Assembly: GCF_000716535.1 (NCBI RefSeq)
Contig: NZ_JNWV01000031.1
Location: 62,001 to 126,000, forward strand
Direction of reading: 5' to 3'
DNA length: 64,000 nt
From: Streptomyces flaveolus
GTDB lineage: Bacteria > Actinomycetota > Actinomycetes > Streptomycetales > Streptomycetaceae
Part shown: positions 1-7,668 of the stretch, piece after piece
Numbering within the stretch: the stretch's first letter is position 1
How the letters are laid out: every line of letters starts with the position of its first letter
Position numbers and translations under genes: made by a program
Notes under the pieces: generated by a model
The model's database searches: none
The model's input: only the letters and a program-made list of their open reading frames with translations
Told to the model about the DNA's origin: nothing

Positions 1-523
1 CGGCGGGTACGTCGAAGGCCGTGCCGTACTTGGGGTTGACCACGACCTTCCAGCCCGCCACGGTCGGCTCCTCGGTCGCGTTGCCGCGCGGGTCGCCGGT
101 CGCGGACGACGTGGGCGACGCGGGCCCGGTGGCCGTCGGGGACGGGCTCGTGTGCTGTCCGCCCTTGCCGTTGTCCGCCTCGTCGTCCTTCGTACCGCCC
201 AGCACCAGATAGCCGGTCACGGCGGCGGTGACGACGACGGCCGTGGCCGCGACGATCGCGACGAGCTTGGTGCGGCCGCCACCGCCCTGCGGGGGCTGGG
301 GCACGGGCGCGCCGGGGGGCTGTCCTGGCTGCCCCCACTGCGGCTGCTGACCGTACGGACCGGCCTGCGGCTGCTGACCGTACGGGCCGGCCTGCGGATA
401 CTGCTGGTAGCCGGGCTGCTGGTACGGGTTCGGCTGCTGGTAACCAGGCTGCTGGTACGGGTTGTTCTGCTGGTTCTGCTGCGGGTTCGGCGCGCCCCCT
501 GGCGGCTGCTGGTCTGGCCACAT
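1..523 (-). CDS. Pro/Gln-rich membrane-anchored protein, C-terminus outside window
   Basis: Only about 174 N-terminal residues are present; the gene runs off the left edge. The protein begins MWPDQQPPGG, then has a low-complexity cytoplasmic arm of repeated GYQQPNPYQQP- and AGPYGQQPQ-type units. One transmembrane helix follows at about residues 86-107, after a lysine, and then a Ser/Thr/Pro/Gly linker of the extracellular type (SPSPTATGPASPTSS). The architecture (repeat arm, single TM, flexible linker, extracellular domain) is common for actinobacterial surface proteins of unknown function. A TAGGGT hexamer lies 8 nt before the ATG, and the gene is divergent from the thioesterase. The extracellular domain that would decide its role is not visible, so no function is assigned. 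Confidence 0.8.
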   Translation of the reverse strand, partial: MWPDQQPPGGAPNPQQNQQNNPYQQPGYQQPNPYQQPGYQQYPQAGPYGQQPQAGPYGQQPQWGQPGQPPGAPVPQPPQGGGGRTKLVAIVAATAVVVTAAVTGYLVLGGTKDDEADNGKGGQHTSPSPTATGPASPTSSATGDPRGNATEEPTVAGWKVVVNPKYGTAFDVPA

Positions 524-572
524 GGCCAGTAACCCTAGTGGCTTCCCTGGTCAGGCTCGGCTACTCGTGAGT

Positions 573-578
573 AACATG
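573..578 (+). promoter_or_regulatory. -10 element of probable leaderless thioesterase promoter
   Basis: The hexamer TAACAT lies 6 nt before ATG 585, which would place transcription initiation on or next to the start codon. No Shine-Dalgarno sequence is present. The same spacing recurs at many genes in this window. Confidence 0.45.
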
Positions 579-584
579 TCGGCC

Positions 585-1046
585 ATGAGCGCAGACCAGA
601 CGTCGATCGGCGACATGCTCGCCGCCACCGTGCCCATGGCCCGGACCCTCAACCTGGAGTTCCTTCAGACCGCGCCCGACAAGGCCGTGGTCTCCCTGCC
701 GGACCAGAGCGCGTACCACAACCACGTGGGCGGCCCGCACGCCGGTGCGATGTTCACCCTCGGGGAGTCGGCCAGCGGTGCCATCGTGCTGGCCGCCTTC
801 GGGGACCAGCTCTCGCGCGCCGTGCCGCTCGCCGTACGGGCCGAGATCGCCTACAAGAAGCTGGCCATGGGCGTCGTCACCGCGACCGCGACGCTGGGCC
901 GCCCGGCCGCCGAGGTCGTCGCCGAACTGGACGCCGGGCAGCGGCCCGAGTTTCCCGTGTCGGTCGAGATCCGGCGCGCGGACGGCGCGGTGACCGGCGA
1001 GATGACCGTCGTGTGGACCCTCCGGCCGGCCGACCGGCAGAAGTGA
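585..1046 (+). CDS. Hotdog-fold thioesterase, PaaI/DUF4442 type
   Basis: The product of about 153 aa has the length and layout of a single hotdog domain: an N-terminal helix, then a HNHVGGPHAGAMFTLGESASG stretch that matches the catalytic/central-helix region of DUF4442/PaaI-like acyl-CoA thioesterases, followed by beta strands ending in MTVVWTLR. The substrate cannot be read from sequence. In-frame ATGs occur at 576 and 585 and a GTG at 567. I chose 585 because a TAACAT -10-like hexamer at 573-578 ends 6 nt before it and no ribosome-binding site is visible, so a leaderless mRNA is likely. It is a single gene followed by a strong hairpin. Confidence 0.8.
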   Translation: MSADQTSIGDMLAATVPMARTLNLEFLQTAPDKAVVSLPDQSAYHNHVGGPHAGAMFTLGESASGAIVLAAFGDQLSRAVPLAVRAEIAYKKLAMGVVTATATLGRPAAEVVAELDAGQRPEFPVSVEIRRADGAVTGEMTVVWTLRPADRQK

Positions 1047-1053
1047 GCACCAC

Positions 1054-1082
1054 GCCCCGCTCCCGACTCACCGGAGCGGGGC
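1054..1082 (+). terminator. Hairpin terminator after thioesterase gene
   Basis: GCCCCGCTCC at 1054-1063 pairs perfectly with GGAGCGGGGC at 1073-1082 around a 9-nt loop, 8 nt after the stop codon. There is no U-tract, as is usual for Streptomyces terminators. Confidence 0.65.
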
Positions 1083-1310
1083 GCCGCCCATCGGGAGTTA
1101 CCGCGCCGGTCGCTCTTCTAGTTCATCGTGCTGGGCTCATCCAGCCGTTTCAGGGCCCGAGCCGGCTCACCGACCGGTTCGACGTACGTGACGACCGCGC
1201 CCCCGGTCACCGCCCTCGGCCGCGGAGTTCGTGGTGCTGAAGCCGGCCGCTGACCACGCTGTCGGCCTGCGCGGGCCCTCGGCCCGCGAGCGGTTCCGCG
1301 AGGAAGCCGC

Positions 1311-1739
1311 TCAGTCGAGACAGAACTCGTTGCCCTCGATGTCCTGCATCACGATGCACGCGTCGTGGCCGTCGTACAGCACTTGCACGCGTACCGCGCC
1401 GAGCTCGGTCAACCGCGCGCATTCCGTCTCGAGTTTGGCGAGGCGCTCTTCACCCACGAGCCCGGTAGCGACCCGCACGTCGAGGTGCACCCGGTTCTTG
1501 ACGACCTTGCCCTCGGGAACGCGCTGGAAGTACAGCCGCGGCCCCACGCCCGAGGGATCACTGCACGCGAACCATGAACCCCGATCCTCGGGCGGCCGCG
1601 AACGGTCGTAATCGTCCCAAGTGGCGAATCCCTCGGGCGGCGGCGGTATGACGTACCCCAACACCTCGCACCAGAAACGAGCGACGCGTTCAGGTTCCGC
1701 GCAGTCGAAGGTGACTTGGAACTGTTTGATCGACGACAT
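1311..1739 (-). CDS. VOC-family (glyoxalase-like) protein
   Basis: The 142-aa product starts MSSIKQFQVTFDCAEPERVARFW and ends in IVMQDIEGNEFCLD. It is one glyoxalase/bleomycin-resistance-type (VOC) unit with the two betaalphabetabetabeta modules. The pattern of E/H residues near the ends of strands (HLDVRVA, EGNEFCLD) is that of the glyoxalase-like subgroup common in Streptomyces, whose substrates are mostly unknown. The start was chosen from the domain start and from the TATGGT hexamer 6 nt upstream of the ATG (1746-1751 on the complementary strand), which suggests a leaderless transcript. It is convergent with the thioesterase. The 260-bp gap between them holds only the terminator; I see no further gene there. 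Confidence 0.8.
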   Translation of the reverse strand: MSSIKQFQVTFDCAEPERVARFWCEVLGYVIPPPPEGFATWDDYDRSRPPEDRGSWFACSDPSGVGPRLYFQRVPEGKVVKNRVHLDVRVATGLVGEERLAKLETECARLTELGAVRVQVLYDGHDACIVMQDIEGNEFCLD

Positions 1740-2039
1740 CGGCGCACCATAGCAGGGGGTTCTGTCGCTCGTCCCCGGTGGGGATCTGGACGGCCGATCG
1801 GGGACCGGTTCGCGGATACCGGCGGTAACCCCCGTGCGCGAACCGACTTTCCCACCGGAGGCATTCTTGCTTCTTGTTCCCCGTGAGTAGCTTGTGCCAA
1901 GGTGAGCCTCCCCACGGAGGGCAAAGGCGGACGACGTCGACGTCAAGGCCGGCCCTTTAGGTACGCACCAATCAGGCACTGCTTTCCCGCAGGATCCGCC
2001 CCCCACATGCGGTCCCGCGGCTGGAAAGGAAATGGTTCC

Positions 2040-3956
2040 GTGCAGTCCTCTCACCCCCCACGCCCGCCCCATCCACCCCTGCCCGGCCCGGCCGGGGAGT
2101 CCGACCGCGCGCTCGTCGCCCGGCTGAGCGGCCCGCACGACGGCCGCCATCACGCCGTCGCCCTGCTGCTCGCCCGGCACTGGCGGGCCACCCGCGACTA
2201 TGCCGTGGTCTGCCTAACCGCCGCCGGTCCCAGCGCCCATATGGTGGCCACCGCCGCCTTCCACCAGGTGCTCGGCGGTGCGGCCGGCGGCGCCCTGCGC
2301 CCGCGACTTCTGGTCGCCGTCCGCGACACCGTCCGCGCCTGGGCCGCGGACGAGGTGGCCCGTATCGCCCTGCCGGAATTGCGTAAAACCACCGGTGGGC
2401 GCGGGCTGCGCGCCACAAAGCCCGGGCCGCCGGAAAACAGACAGCTCGCCGCCCGCGCATTCCGGGCCCTTCCCGGCACCGCGCAATGCCTTCTCTGGCA
2501 CACCGAGGTCGAAGCCGAACCCATAAACATACCCGCCGGTCTGTCGGGGGTCGACACAGCCACCGCGACAACCACCCTCGAGCAGACGCGCGAACAATTC
2601 CGGGCCGGTTGCGTACGTGCCCACCGGGAACTCGCGCCCACCGAGGAATGCCGCTACTACAACCGGCTCCTCGACGTCCCCATCCGGCGCGGCGGCGCCC
2701 TGCTGCCGGACGTGCGCCGGCATCTGACGGTCTGCGCCCACTGCCGGTACGCCGCCGAACAACTCGGCCTCTTCGACGACGCCTTGCCCCTGCTGCTCGC
2801 CGAGACCGTGCTCGGCTGGGGAGCCCGCCGCTACCTGGACTCACGCCCCGGCCGCGCCGTCCGCGAGGAGTGGCCGCCCCCGCCGGCCCCGTCGGCCGCA
2901 CCCCCGGTCACCGGCGGCCGGCACCGCACCGGACCCGGTCACCGCCACCGCAAGGCCGTCGCCATCGGCGTCGGACTCACCTCCCTCGTGCTGCTCGCCG
3001 GCGTCCTCGTGGTCCGGAGCCGGTCCGAGGACAACCGTGCCCCCGTTCCCGGCGCCACCTGGGGCGCCCCCGCGGGCGGCATCACACGGCCGAACGGCAC
3101 CGGCGGCCGGCCCGCCACCTCACCCTCCGCGGCCTCCGCGGGCGCACCCGTCGAGGTCGCCCGCGGCGCCCTGCGCGGTCTGGCCTCCGGGCTCTGCCTG
3201 GACGTGCGCGGCGACCGGATCACGGCCGGCGCGGGCGCCCGGCTCGCACCCTGCTCGGCGGCGGCCTCGCAGCAGTGGTCGTACCAGGACGACGGTCTGC
3301 TGCGCAGCGCCGCCGACCCCACCCTCTGTCTCGCCGCCGACCCCAGGACGAAGAGCGTCGCGCTGGCCGGCTGCGTCGTGCCCGCCGGGGAGGTGTCGTA
3401 CGACGTCACGGTGCGCGGCGAGATCCTGCTGCGCCGGCACCACGGGCTGGCCCTGACGCCGGGGTCCGGCCGTCCCGGTGCGGGGGTCGAGGTGGGGGAG
3501 CGCGACGGGTCGGCGAAGCAGCGATGGGTGCTGGCGGCGGGTGCGGGCGGCACGGCGCGTTCCGGTGCCGGACCGGAGGGTTTCGGTACCGGAACGGACG
3601 GGTCGGGTCCCGGGTCGGATGTCTGGCCCGAGGGCTTCGGCGCCGGGCCGGTGGGGCCGAGGCCGGCACGGCCTCGGCATGCCGCAGGGTCCGGACGGAC
3701 CGGTGGCGGGCGGCCGGAGGCGTCGAAGGGTGGTGCCGGGCAGGCTCCCGGACGCGAGGGGGCGGTGGCACCTCGCGAACCCCCCCGCCGGCCCCGGCGC
3801 AGCCCACCCCCGACACCGTGTTCGCCGACGTCAGCGGCATGCTCCGCACGGTCCTCGCGGGGAGTGACCGGGCCCGCGCACCTCGTCGGCACTCCTACGG
3901 CGGCGCCATCGCCCTCGGCTACGCGGTCCGCCACCCGGGCCGGGTGGCCACCCTGA
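2040..3956 (+). CDS. Membrane protein with sigma-like N-terminus, anti-sigma zinc finger, TM helix and ricin B lectin domain
   Basis: Residues 1-200 resemble a degenerate ECF sigma factor: a region-2-like helix pair (ARLSGPHDGRHHAVALLLARHW), then a region-4-like stretch (RAFRALPGTAQCLLWHTEVE). At about residue 228 comes an HxxxCxxC motif (HLTVCAHC), the signature of zinc-binding anti-sigma domains. A TM helix lies at about 304-325, and a three-lobed ricin-type beta-trefoil at about 370-500, with QxW-like motifs (QQWSYQ, KQRWVL). The start is GTG 2040, with AAAGGA upstream; GTG/ATG codons further upstream are possible. The Gly/Pro-rich tail beyond about residue 505 runs out of frame through a decayed hydrolase gene, so the true C-terminus was probably lost or shifted. 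The domain assignment is firm for the ricin and TM parts and inferential for the sigma-like part. Confidence 0.7.
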   Translation: MQSSHPPRPPHPPLPGPAGESDRALVARLSGPHDGRHHAVALLLARHWRATRDYAVVCLTAAGPSAHMVATAAFHQVLGGAAGGALRPRLLVAVRDTVRAWAADEVARIALPELRKTTGGRGLRATKPGPPENRQLAARAFRALPGTAQCLLWHTEVEAEPINIPAGLSGVDTATATTTLEQTREQFRAGCVRAHRELAPTEECRYYNRLLDVPIRRGGALLPDVRRHLTVCAHCRYAAEQLGLFDDALPLLLAETVLGWGARRYLDSRPGRAVREEWPPPPAPSAAPPVTGGRHRTGPGHRHRKAVAIGVGLTSLVLLAGVLVVRSRSEDNRAPVPGATWGAPAGGITRPNGTGGRPATSPSAASAGAPVEVARGALRGLASGLCLDVRGDRITAGAGARLAPCSAAASQQWSYQDDGLLRSAADPTLCLAADPRTKSVALAGCVVPAGEVSYDVTVRGEILLRRHHGLALTPGSGRPGAGVEVGERDGSAKQRWVLAAGAGGTARSGAGPEGFGTGTDGSGPGSDVWPEGFGAGPVGPRPARPRHAAGSGRTGGGRPEASKGGAGQAPGREGAVAPREPPRRPRRSPPPTPCSPTSAACSARSSRGVTGPAHLVGTPTAAPSPSATRSATRAGWPP

Positions 3957-4265
3957 CCCTGCTCTGGTCCGAGCCGGCCACGGCCGCGTGGGCCGCGAAG
4001 CCCGGCCGTATCCCGCGCCGGGTGCTGACCGAACTCGCGTACAGCGAGCCGGACGCGCTCGCCCGGATCACCGCCCACCGCGGCCACAACACCGCCCGCC
4101 TCGCCCGCGAGACCACCCTCAGCCGGGGCGTCCCCGCCGGCCGGGTGCTCACCGAGGCCCGGATCAGGGCCGTACGCTGCCCGGTCCTCGGCGTGTAACG
4201 CGGTGACTCGGACCCCGTCGACCTGGTGCCGGCGCAGCGGCTGCTGCTGCCGGACTTCTCGGCGG
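3811..4265 (+). pseudogene. Decayed, N-terminally truncated alpha/beta-hydrolase gene
   Basis: Frame by frame, this stretch reads as the middle and end of an alpha/beta-hydrolase: TPDTVFADVSGMLRTVL, then GPAHLVG in the next frame, then HSYGGAIALGYAVRHPGRV back in the first frame. GPAHLVG plus HSYGG is the nucleophile elbow (G-H-S-Y-G-G). A single missing C at about 3891 separates its halves, and a compensating +1 lies about 20 bp earlier. An in-frame TAA at 4196-4198 interrupts the end, after which RGDSDPVDLVPAQRLLLPD continues as the acid-loop region of the family. No N-terminal 60-80 residues or start codon are present. The fragment is fused to the 3' end of the ricin-domain gene. Either it is a genuine relic or it contains clustered sequencing errors; the missing N-terminus favours a relic. 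Confidence 0.75.
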
Positions 4266-4286
4266 GCCGGTGGGCAAGGACACGGC

Positions 4287-5219
4287 TCACAGCACCTTCG
4301 CCCGGATCAACGCCGACAACACCAATGCCCCCGGCAGCAACGGCACCCAGTCGGACAGCACCCGGTACCCGATCACCGTGGCGGTCGCCACCGCGGGCTC
4401 CGCGCCGAAGGTGACCAGCGTCCACACCAGCGCCGCGTCGACCGCGAGCCCGCCCGGCGCCGGCACCGCCCCGACGGCCGTGCCGGCCGCCAGGTAGGCG
4501 AGCACCACCTGCTCCCACGGCAGCCCCAGCCCGAGCGAGGCCCCGACACAGGCCAGCGTGCCCGCCTGCACCAGCGGCATGGCGACCGCCCCGCCCCACA
4601 GGGCGAGCGCCCGGCGGGGCCGGGAGTGCACCACCCGCACGTCGGCCAGGGCGGAGCGCAGCAGCCCGGTCACCGGCCGCCGTAACGGCCGTACGACCGT
4701 CAGCAGCACCCCCGCCACCGCGACCGCCCCGCACGCGACGGCGGTGAGCGGCACCAGCAGCCGCCCGTCCGGGACCAGGTCCCCGAGGCGCCGCCAGTGC
4801 GGGGACAGTGCCAGGAACACCAGCAGGACCAGCGTCTTCGCGGTGGACCTGGCCAGCGAGTACAGGCCGATCGACGCGGTCGCCCGCTCCAGCGGTACGC
4901 CCCGGCCGCGCAGAAACCGCAGGGTGACCGCGTGGGCCCCGAGCCCGGCGGGGAGCGCGTGGTTGGCGGCGCCGGCGGCGAACTGCGAGGCCAGCAGCAG
5001 CCCGGGCGGCAGCCGGTCCGGCAGGGCGCCCTGCCGGGCACAGGAGGCGGCCACCCAGGTCAGACAGGTGAAACCGGCTCCGGCCAGCAGCCACCCCGGG
5101 TCGGCCGCGACCAGCCGCCGTACCCCCTCGTACACCACGGGCCGGTTGGCCAGGGCCCAGCCGGCGGCGAGCAGCAGGGGCGCCAGGCACAGGGCCAGCC
5201 GTACCGGCCGGGCGGACAT
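4287..5219 (-). CDS. Polytopic membrane protein, lysylphosphatidylglycerol-synthase TM/flippase-like
   Basis: The product of about 310 aa has seven to eight hydrophobic segments and motifs of the LPG_synthase_TM (YbhN/AglD) family: SQFAAGAANHALPAGLGAHAVTLRFLRGRG and SIGLYSLARSTAKTL in the middle, and AVPAPGGLAVDAALVW near the end. The last matches the family's conserved PxPGGxGxxE-type segment. The family flips or modifies lipids, but no aminoacyl-transferase domain is attached here, so the substrate is unknown. The start at 5219 (MSARPVR) is uncertain; GTG 5252 is in frame and neither has a clear ribosome-binding site. The gene contains a rare leucine TTA codon (complement of 4683-4685), so translation may depend on the bldA tRNA. 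Confidence 0.7.
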   Translation of the reverse strand: MSARPVRLALCLAPLLLAAGWALANRPVVYEGVRRLVAADPGWLLAGAGFTCLTWVAASCARQGALPDRLPPGLLLASQFAAGAANHALPAGLGAHAVTLRFLRGRGVPLERATASIGLYSLARSTAKTLVLLVFLALSPHWRRLGDLVPDGRLLVPLTAVACGAVAVAGVLLTVVRPLRRPVTGLLRSALADVRVVHSRPRRALALWGGAVAMPLVQAGTLACVGASLGLGLPWEQVVLAYLAAGTAVGAVPAPGGLAVDAALVWTLVTFGAEPAVATATVIGYRVLSDWVPLLPGALVLSALIRAKVL

Positions 5220-5590
5220 GCGGGACGCCGGGCGGGCCGGTGCCGTGGTCACGGGACAGGGACCCGGGGCGGACGGGGCGGACCCGGGACAGGGAGCCGT
5301 GGCCGGGGGCAGCGAGCGGGACGGGGACAGTGAGGACACGGGGACGTCGTCCTTCCGCGGCGGGCCCCACGGCGGGGGCCTGGGGGAGGCGGGCCGGGCG
5401 GAACCGCGGAGAGCCTTCCCCTCCCGCGTGACACCGGGATGGCCGGAAAAGAAAGGGGCGAGGGCGGGACGGTGCCGCCGGTCGGGCGCGGGCAAGCGGC
5501 CGTTCACCGCCGACCAGGTAGCCTTCCCTTGGGACGCGCTTTACATGCGACGACCCGGCGGGCAAGGACAGCGACAGGGGAGGACCGGCG

Positions 5591-6235
5591 GTGCACGTCC
5601 AGGAATGGCTCGACTCGGTGCCGGCGGTCGCCGTCTACGCCGTGGTGGCTCTGGTGATCGGTCTGGAGAGCCTGGGCATTCCGCTGCCGGGGGAGATCAT
5701 CCTGGTCTCCGCGGCGCTGCTGTCCTCCCAGCACTCGGGTGTCAACCCGGTCGTCCTCGGTGCCTGCGCGACCGCGGGCGCGGTGATCGGCGACTCCATC
5801 GGCTACGCCATCGGCCGCAAGGGCGGACGTCCGCTGCTGGCCTGGCTCGGAAGGAAGTTCCCACGCCACTTCAGCGAGGGCCATGTGGCCACCGCCGAGC
5901 GGTCCTTCGAGAAGTGGGGCATGTGGGCGGTCTTCTTCGGCCGTTTCGTCGCACTGCTGCGCATCTTCGCCGGTCCCCTCGCGGGCGTCCTGCACATGCC
6001 GTACTGGAAGTTCCTGATCGCCAACGTCCTCGGCGGCATCTGCTGGGCCGGCGGCACGACGGCCGTCATCTACTACGTGGGCATCGTCGCCGAGGACTGG
6101 CTGAAGCGCTTCTCGTACGTGGGCCTGGGCGTGGCGGTGCTGATCGGCCTGGCCTCCATGCTGATCCTCAGGCGCAAGGCGAAGAAGGCCCAGCCGGCCC
6201 AGCGGGAAGCGGAACCGGTGAACGCCGGGGAGTGA
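5591..6235 (+). CDS. DedA-family membrane protein
   Basis: The 214-aa protein has the DedA/SNARE-associated layout: an amphipathic start, a re-entrant loop with ESLGIPLPGE, a second loop GDSIGYAIGRKGG, the conserved arginine-containing segment FFGRFVALLRIFAGPLAG, and two C-terminal TM helices before a basic tail. DedA proteins move lipids across the membrane (undecaprenyl-phosphate or phospholipid scrambling in characterised members) and affect envelope stress resistance. The start is GTG 5591, with AGGGGAGGA 8 nt upstream. It is a single gene convergent with the carbonic-anhydrase-like gene 20 bp away. Confidence 0.88.
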   Translation: MHVQEWLDSVPAVAVYAVVALVIGLESLGIPLPGEIILVSAALLSSQHSGVNPVVLGACATAGAVIGDSIGYAIGRKGGRPLLAWLGRKFPRHFSEGHVATAERSFEKWGMWAVFFGRFVALLRIFAGPLAGVLHMPYWKFLIANVLGGICWAGGTTAVIYYVGIVAEDWLKRFSYVGLGVAVLIGLASMLILRRKAKKAQPAQREAEPVNAGE

Positions 6236-6256
6236 CCGGCACCCCGCCGACGTGCC

Positions 6257-6784
6257 CTACTCGTGCACCCCGCGGTGCGCCTTGGCCAGCTCCGCGTAGA
6301 GGGTGCCGTTGAGGGTGACCCCCGCCCGCTCCTCCTCGGAGAGGGGCCGCTTCACCTTCGCCGGCACCCCCGCCACCAACGACCCGGCCGGCACCACCAT
6401 GCCCTGCGGCACCAGCGCCTGGGCCGCGACCAGCGACCCCGCGCCGATCACCGCCCCGTTGAGCACGGTCGCCCCCATCCCGATGAGGCAGTCGTCCTCG
6501 ACGGTCGCCCCGGGCACCACCGCGTTGTGCCCGATGGACACCCGCTCCCCGACGGTGACGGGGAACCCGGGATCGGCGTGCAGGGTGACGTTGTCCTGCA
6601 CGTTGGCCTGCGCGCCCACGGTGATCTTCTCGACGTCACCGCGCACCACGGCCCCGTACCAGACACTGGCCCCCGCGTGCAGGGTGACGTCCCCGATCAC
6701 GGACGCCGTGGGCGCGACGAACGCCTCCGGATCGACCCGCGGCTCCTTGCCCCCGATACCCACGATCAGCGCCTTGTGCGTCAT
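6257..6784 (-). CDS. Gamma-carbonic-anhydrase-family hexapeptide-repeat protein
   Basis: The 175-aa protein is a left-handed beta-helix of hexapeptide repeats (VAPTASVIGDVTLHAGASVWYGAVVRGDVE) of the YrdA/CaiE/gamma-CA group. Two of the usual zinc-ligand histidines are visible (NVTLHAD and SIGHNAVV). Where characterised relatives have the third histidine (NAVxHG) this protein has NAVVPGAT, so a canonical metal site is doubtful. The start was chosen at ATG 6784, six bases after GAGGAG; the GTG three bases earlier is possible. Confidence 0.82.
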   Translation of the reverse strand: MTHKALIVGIGGKEPRVDPEAFVAPTASVIGDVTLHAGASVWYGAVVRGDVEKITVGAQANVQDNVTLHADPGFPVTVGERVSIGHNAVVPGATVEDDCLIGMGATVLNGAVIGAGSLVAAQALVPQGMVVPAGSLVAGVPAKVKRPLSEEERAGVTLNGTLYAELAKAHRGVHE

Positions 6785-6893
6785 CACCGTCTCCTCGTGT
6801 CAGCGGTACCCGGCACCGTACGACACCGGGTGGGGCAAAGATCACAGCGGCCCGCCCTCTCCGCCGGAAGCGACCGGTGAGTAACGTGACCCC

Positions 6894-7658
6894 GTGCCGA
6901 AGCGCAAGAACACGTTCTCATCCTGGCGACGGGGCCTCGCCCAGCGAGCCGTACACGCGGCCTGGTCCTGGATGCAGCGCAACGGGTCCGTCACGGCCGA
7001 GCGACCGGCGGGCTTCCGCTTCGGCTCCATCGGCGAAGCCACCCGTCTGGCCTTCCCGCTCGGCACGGTCTTCGGTGAACCCTGGATCCGGCTCGGCTCC
7101 CACTGCATCATCGCCGAGCAGGTCACCCTCACCGCGGGCCTGATGCCCGACCTGGACCTCGGTCCGGAGCCGATCCTGCGCATCGGCGACGGCGTGGTCC
7201 TCGGCCGCGGCAGCCATGTCATCGCGGACACCACGGTCACCATCGGCAGCGACTGCTACTTCGGCCCGTACGTCTACGTCACCTCCACCAACCACTCCTA
7301 CGACGATCCGCACGAGCCCATCGGCAGGCAGTGGCCGCGGATGGAGCCGGTCGAGATCGGGCCGGGCTGCTGGATCGGCACCGGCGCGGTGATCCTGCCC
7401 GGGGCGCGGATCGGCCGGAACGTGGTCGTGGCGGCCGGCGCGGTGGTGCGGGGCACGGTGCCCGACCACGCGGTGGTGGCGGGCGCGCCCGCCAAGGTCG
7501 TACGGCGCTGGACGCCCGACGAGGGCTGGCAGCCGCCCCTGCGGACCCCCGCCCCGGTGCCGATCCCGGACGGCATGACGCCGGGTCAGTTGCGGGCGCT
7601 CGCGGATCTCGACGAGGACGCGGTGGCGCGGCTCGCCGCGCTGGAGAGCGAGGGCTGA
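6894..7658 (+). CDS. Acyltransferase of the left-handed beta-helix (LbH/MAT-like) type
   Basis: The 254-aa protein has a basic amphipathic N-terminus, then hexapeptide repeats with the sugar/xenobiotic acetyltransferase signatures TSTNHSYDDPHEPIGRQ (catalytic-type histidine in the extended loop), IGTGAVILPGARIGRNVVVAAGAVV, and AGAPAKVVRRW at the end of the helix. The family transfers acyl groups, usually acetyl from acetyl-CoA, to sugars or lipids; the acceptor is not predictable. The start is GTG 6894, with TAACGT at 6882-6887 exactly 6 nt before it and no Shine-Dalgarno, so the mRNA is probably leaderless. It is divergent from the gamma-CA-like gene. Confidence 0.82.
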   Translation: MPKRKNTFSSWRRGLAQRAVHAAWSWMQRNGSVTAERPAGFRFGSIGEATRLAFPLGTVFGEPWIRLGSHCIIAEQVTLTAGLMPDLDLGPEPILRIGDGVVLGRGSHVIADTTVTIGSDCYFGPYVYVTSTNHSYDDPHEPIGRQWPRMEPVEIGPGCWIGTGAVILPGARIGRNVVVAAGAVVRGTVPDHAVVAGAPAKVVRRWTPDEGWQPPLRTPAPVPIPDGMTPGQLRALADLDEDAVARLAALESEG

Positions 7659-7668
7659 GCGGACCGGC

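Noticed and set aside
1084..1310. Possible small gene between thioesterase and VOC genes
   Set aside because: Frames there lack a ribosome-binding site, typical codon bias and any recognisable motif.
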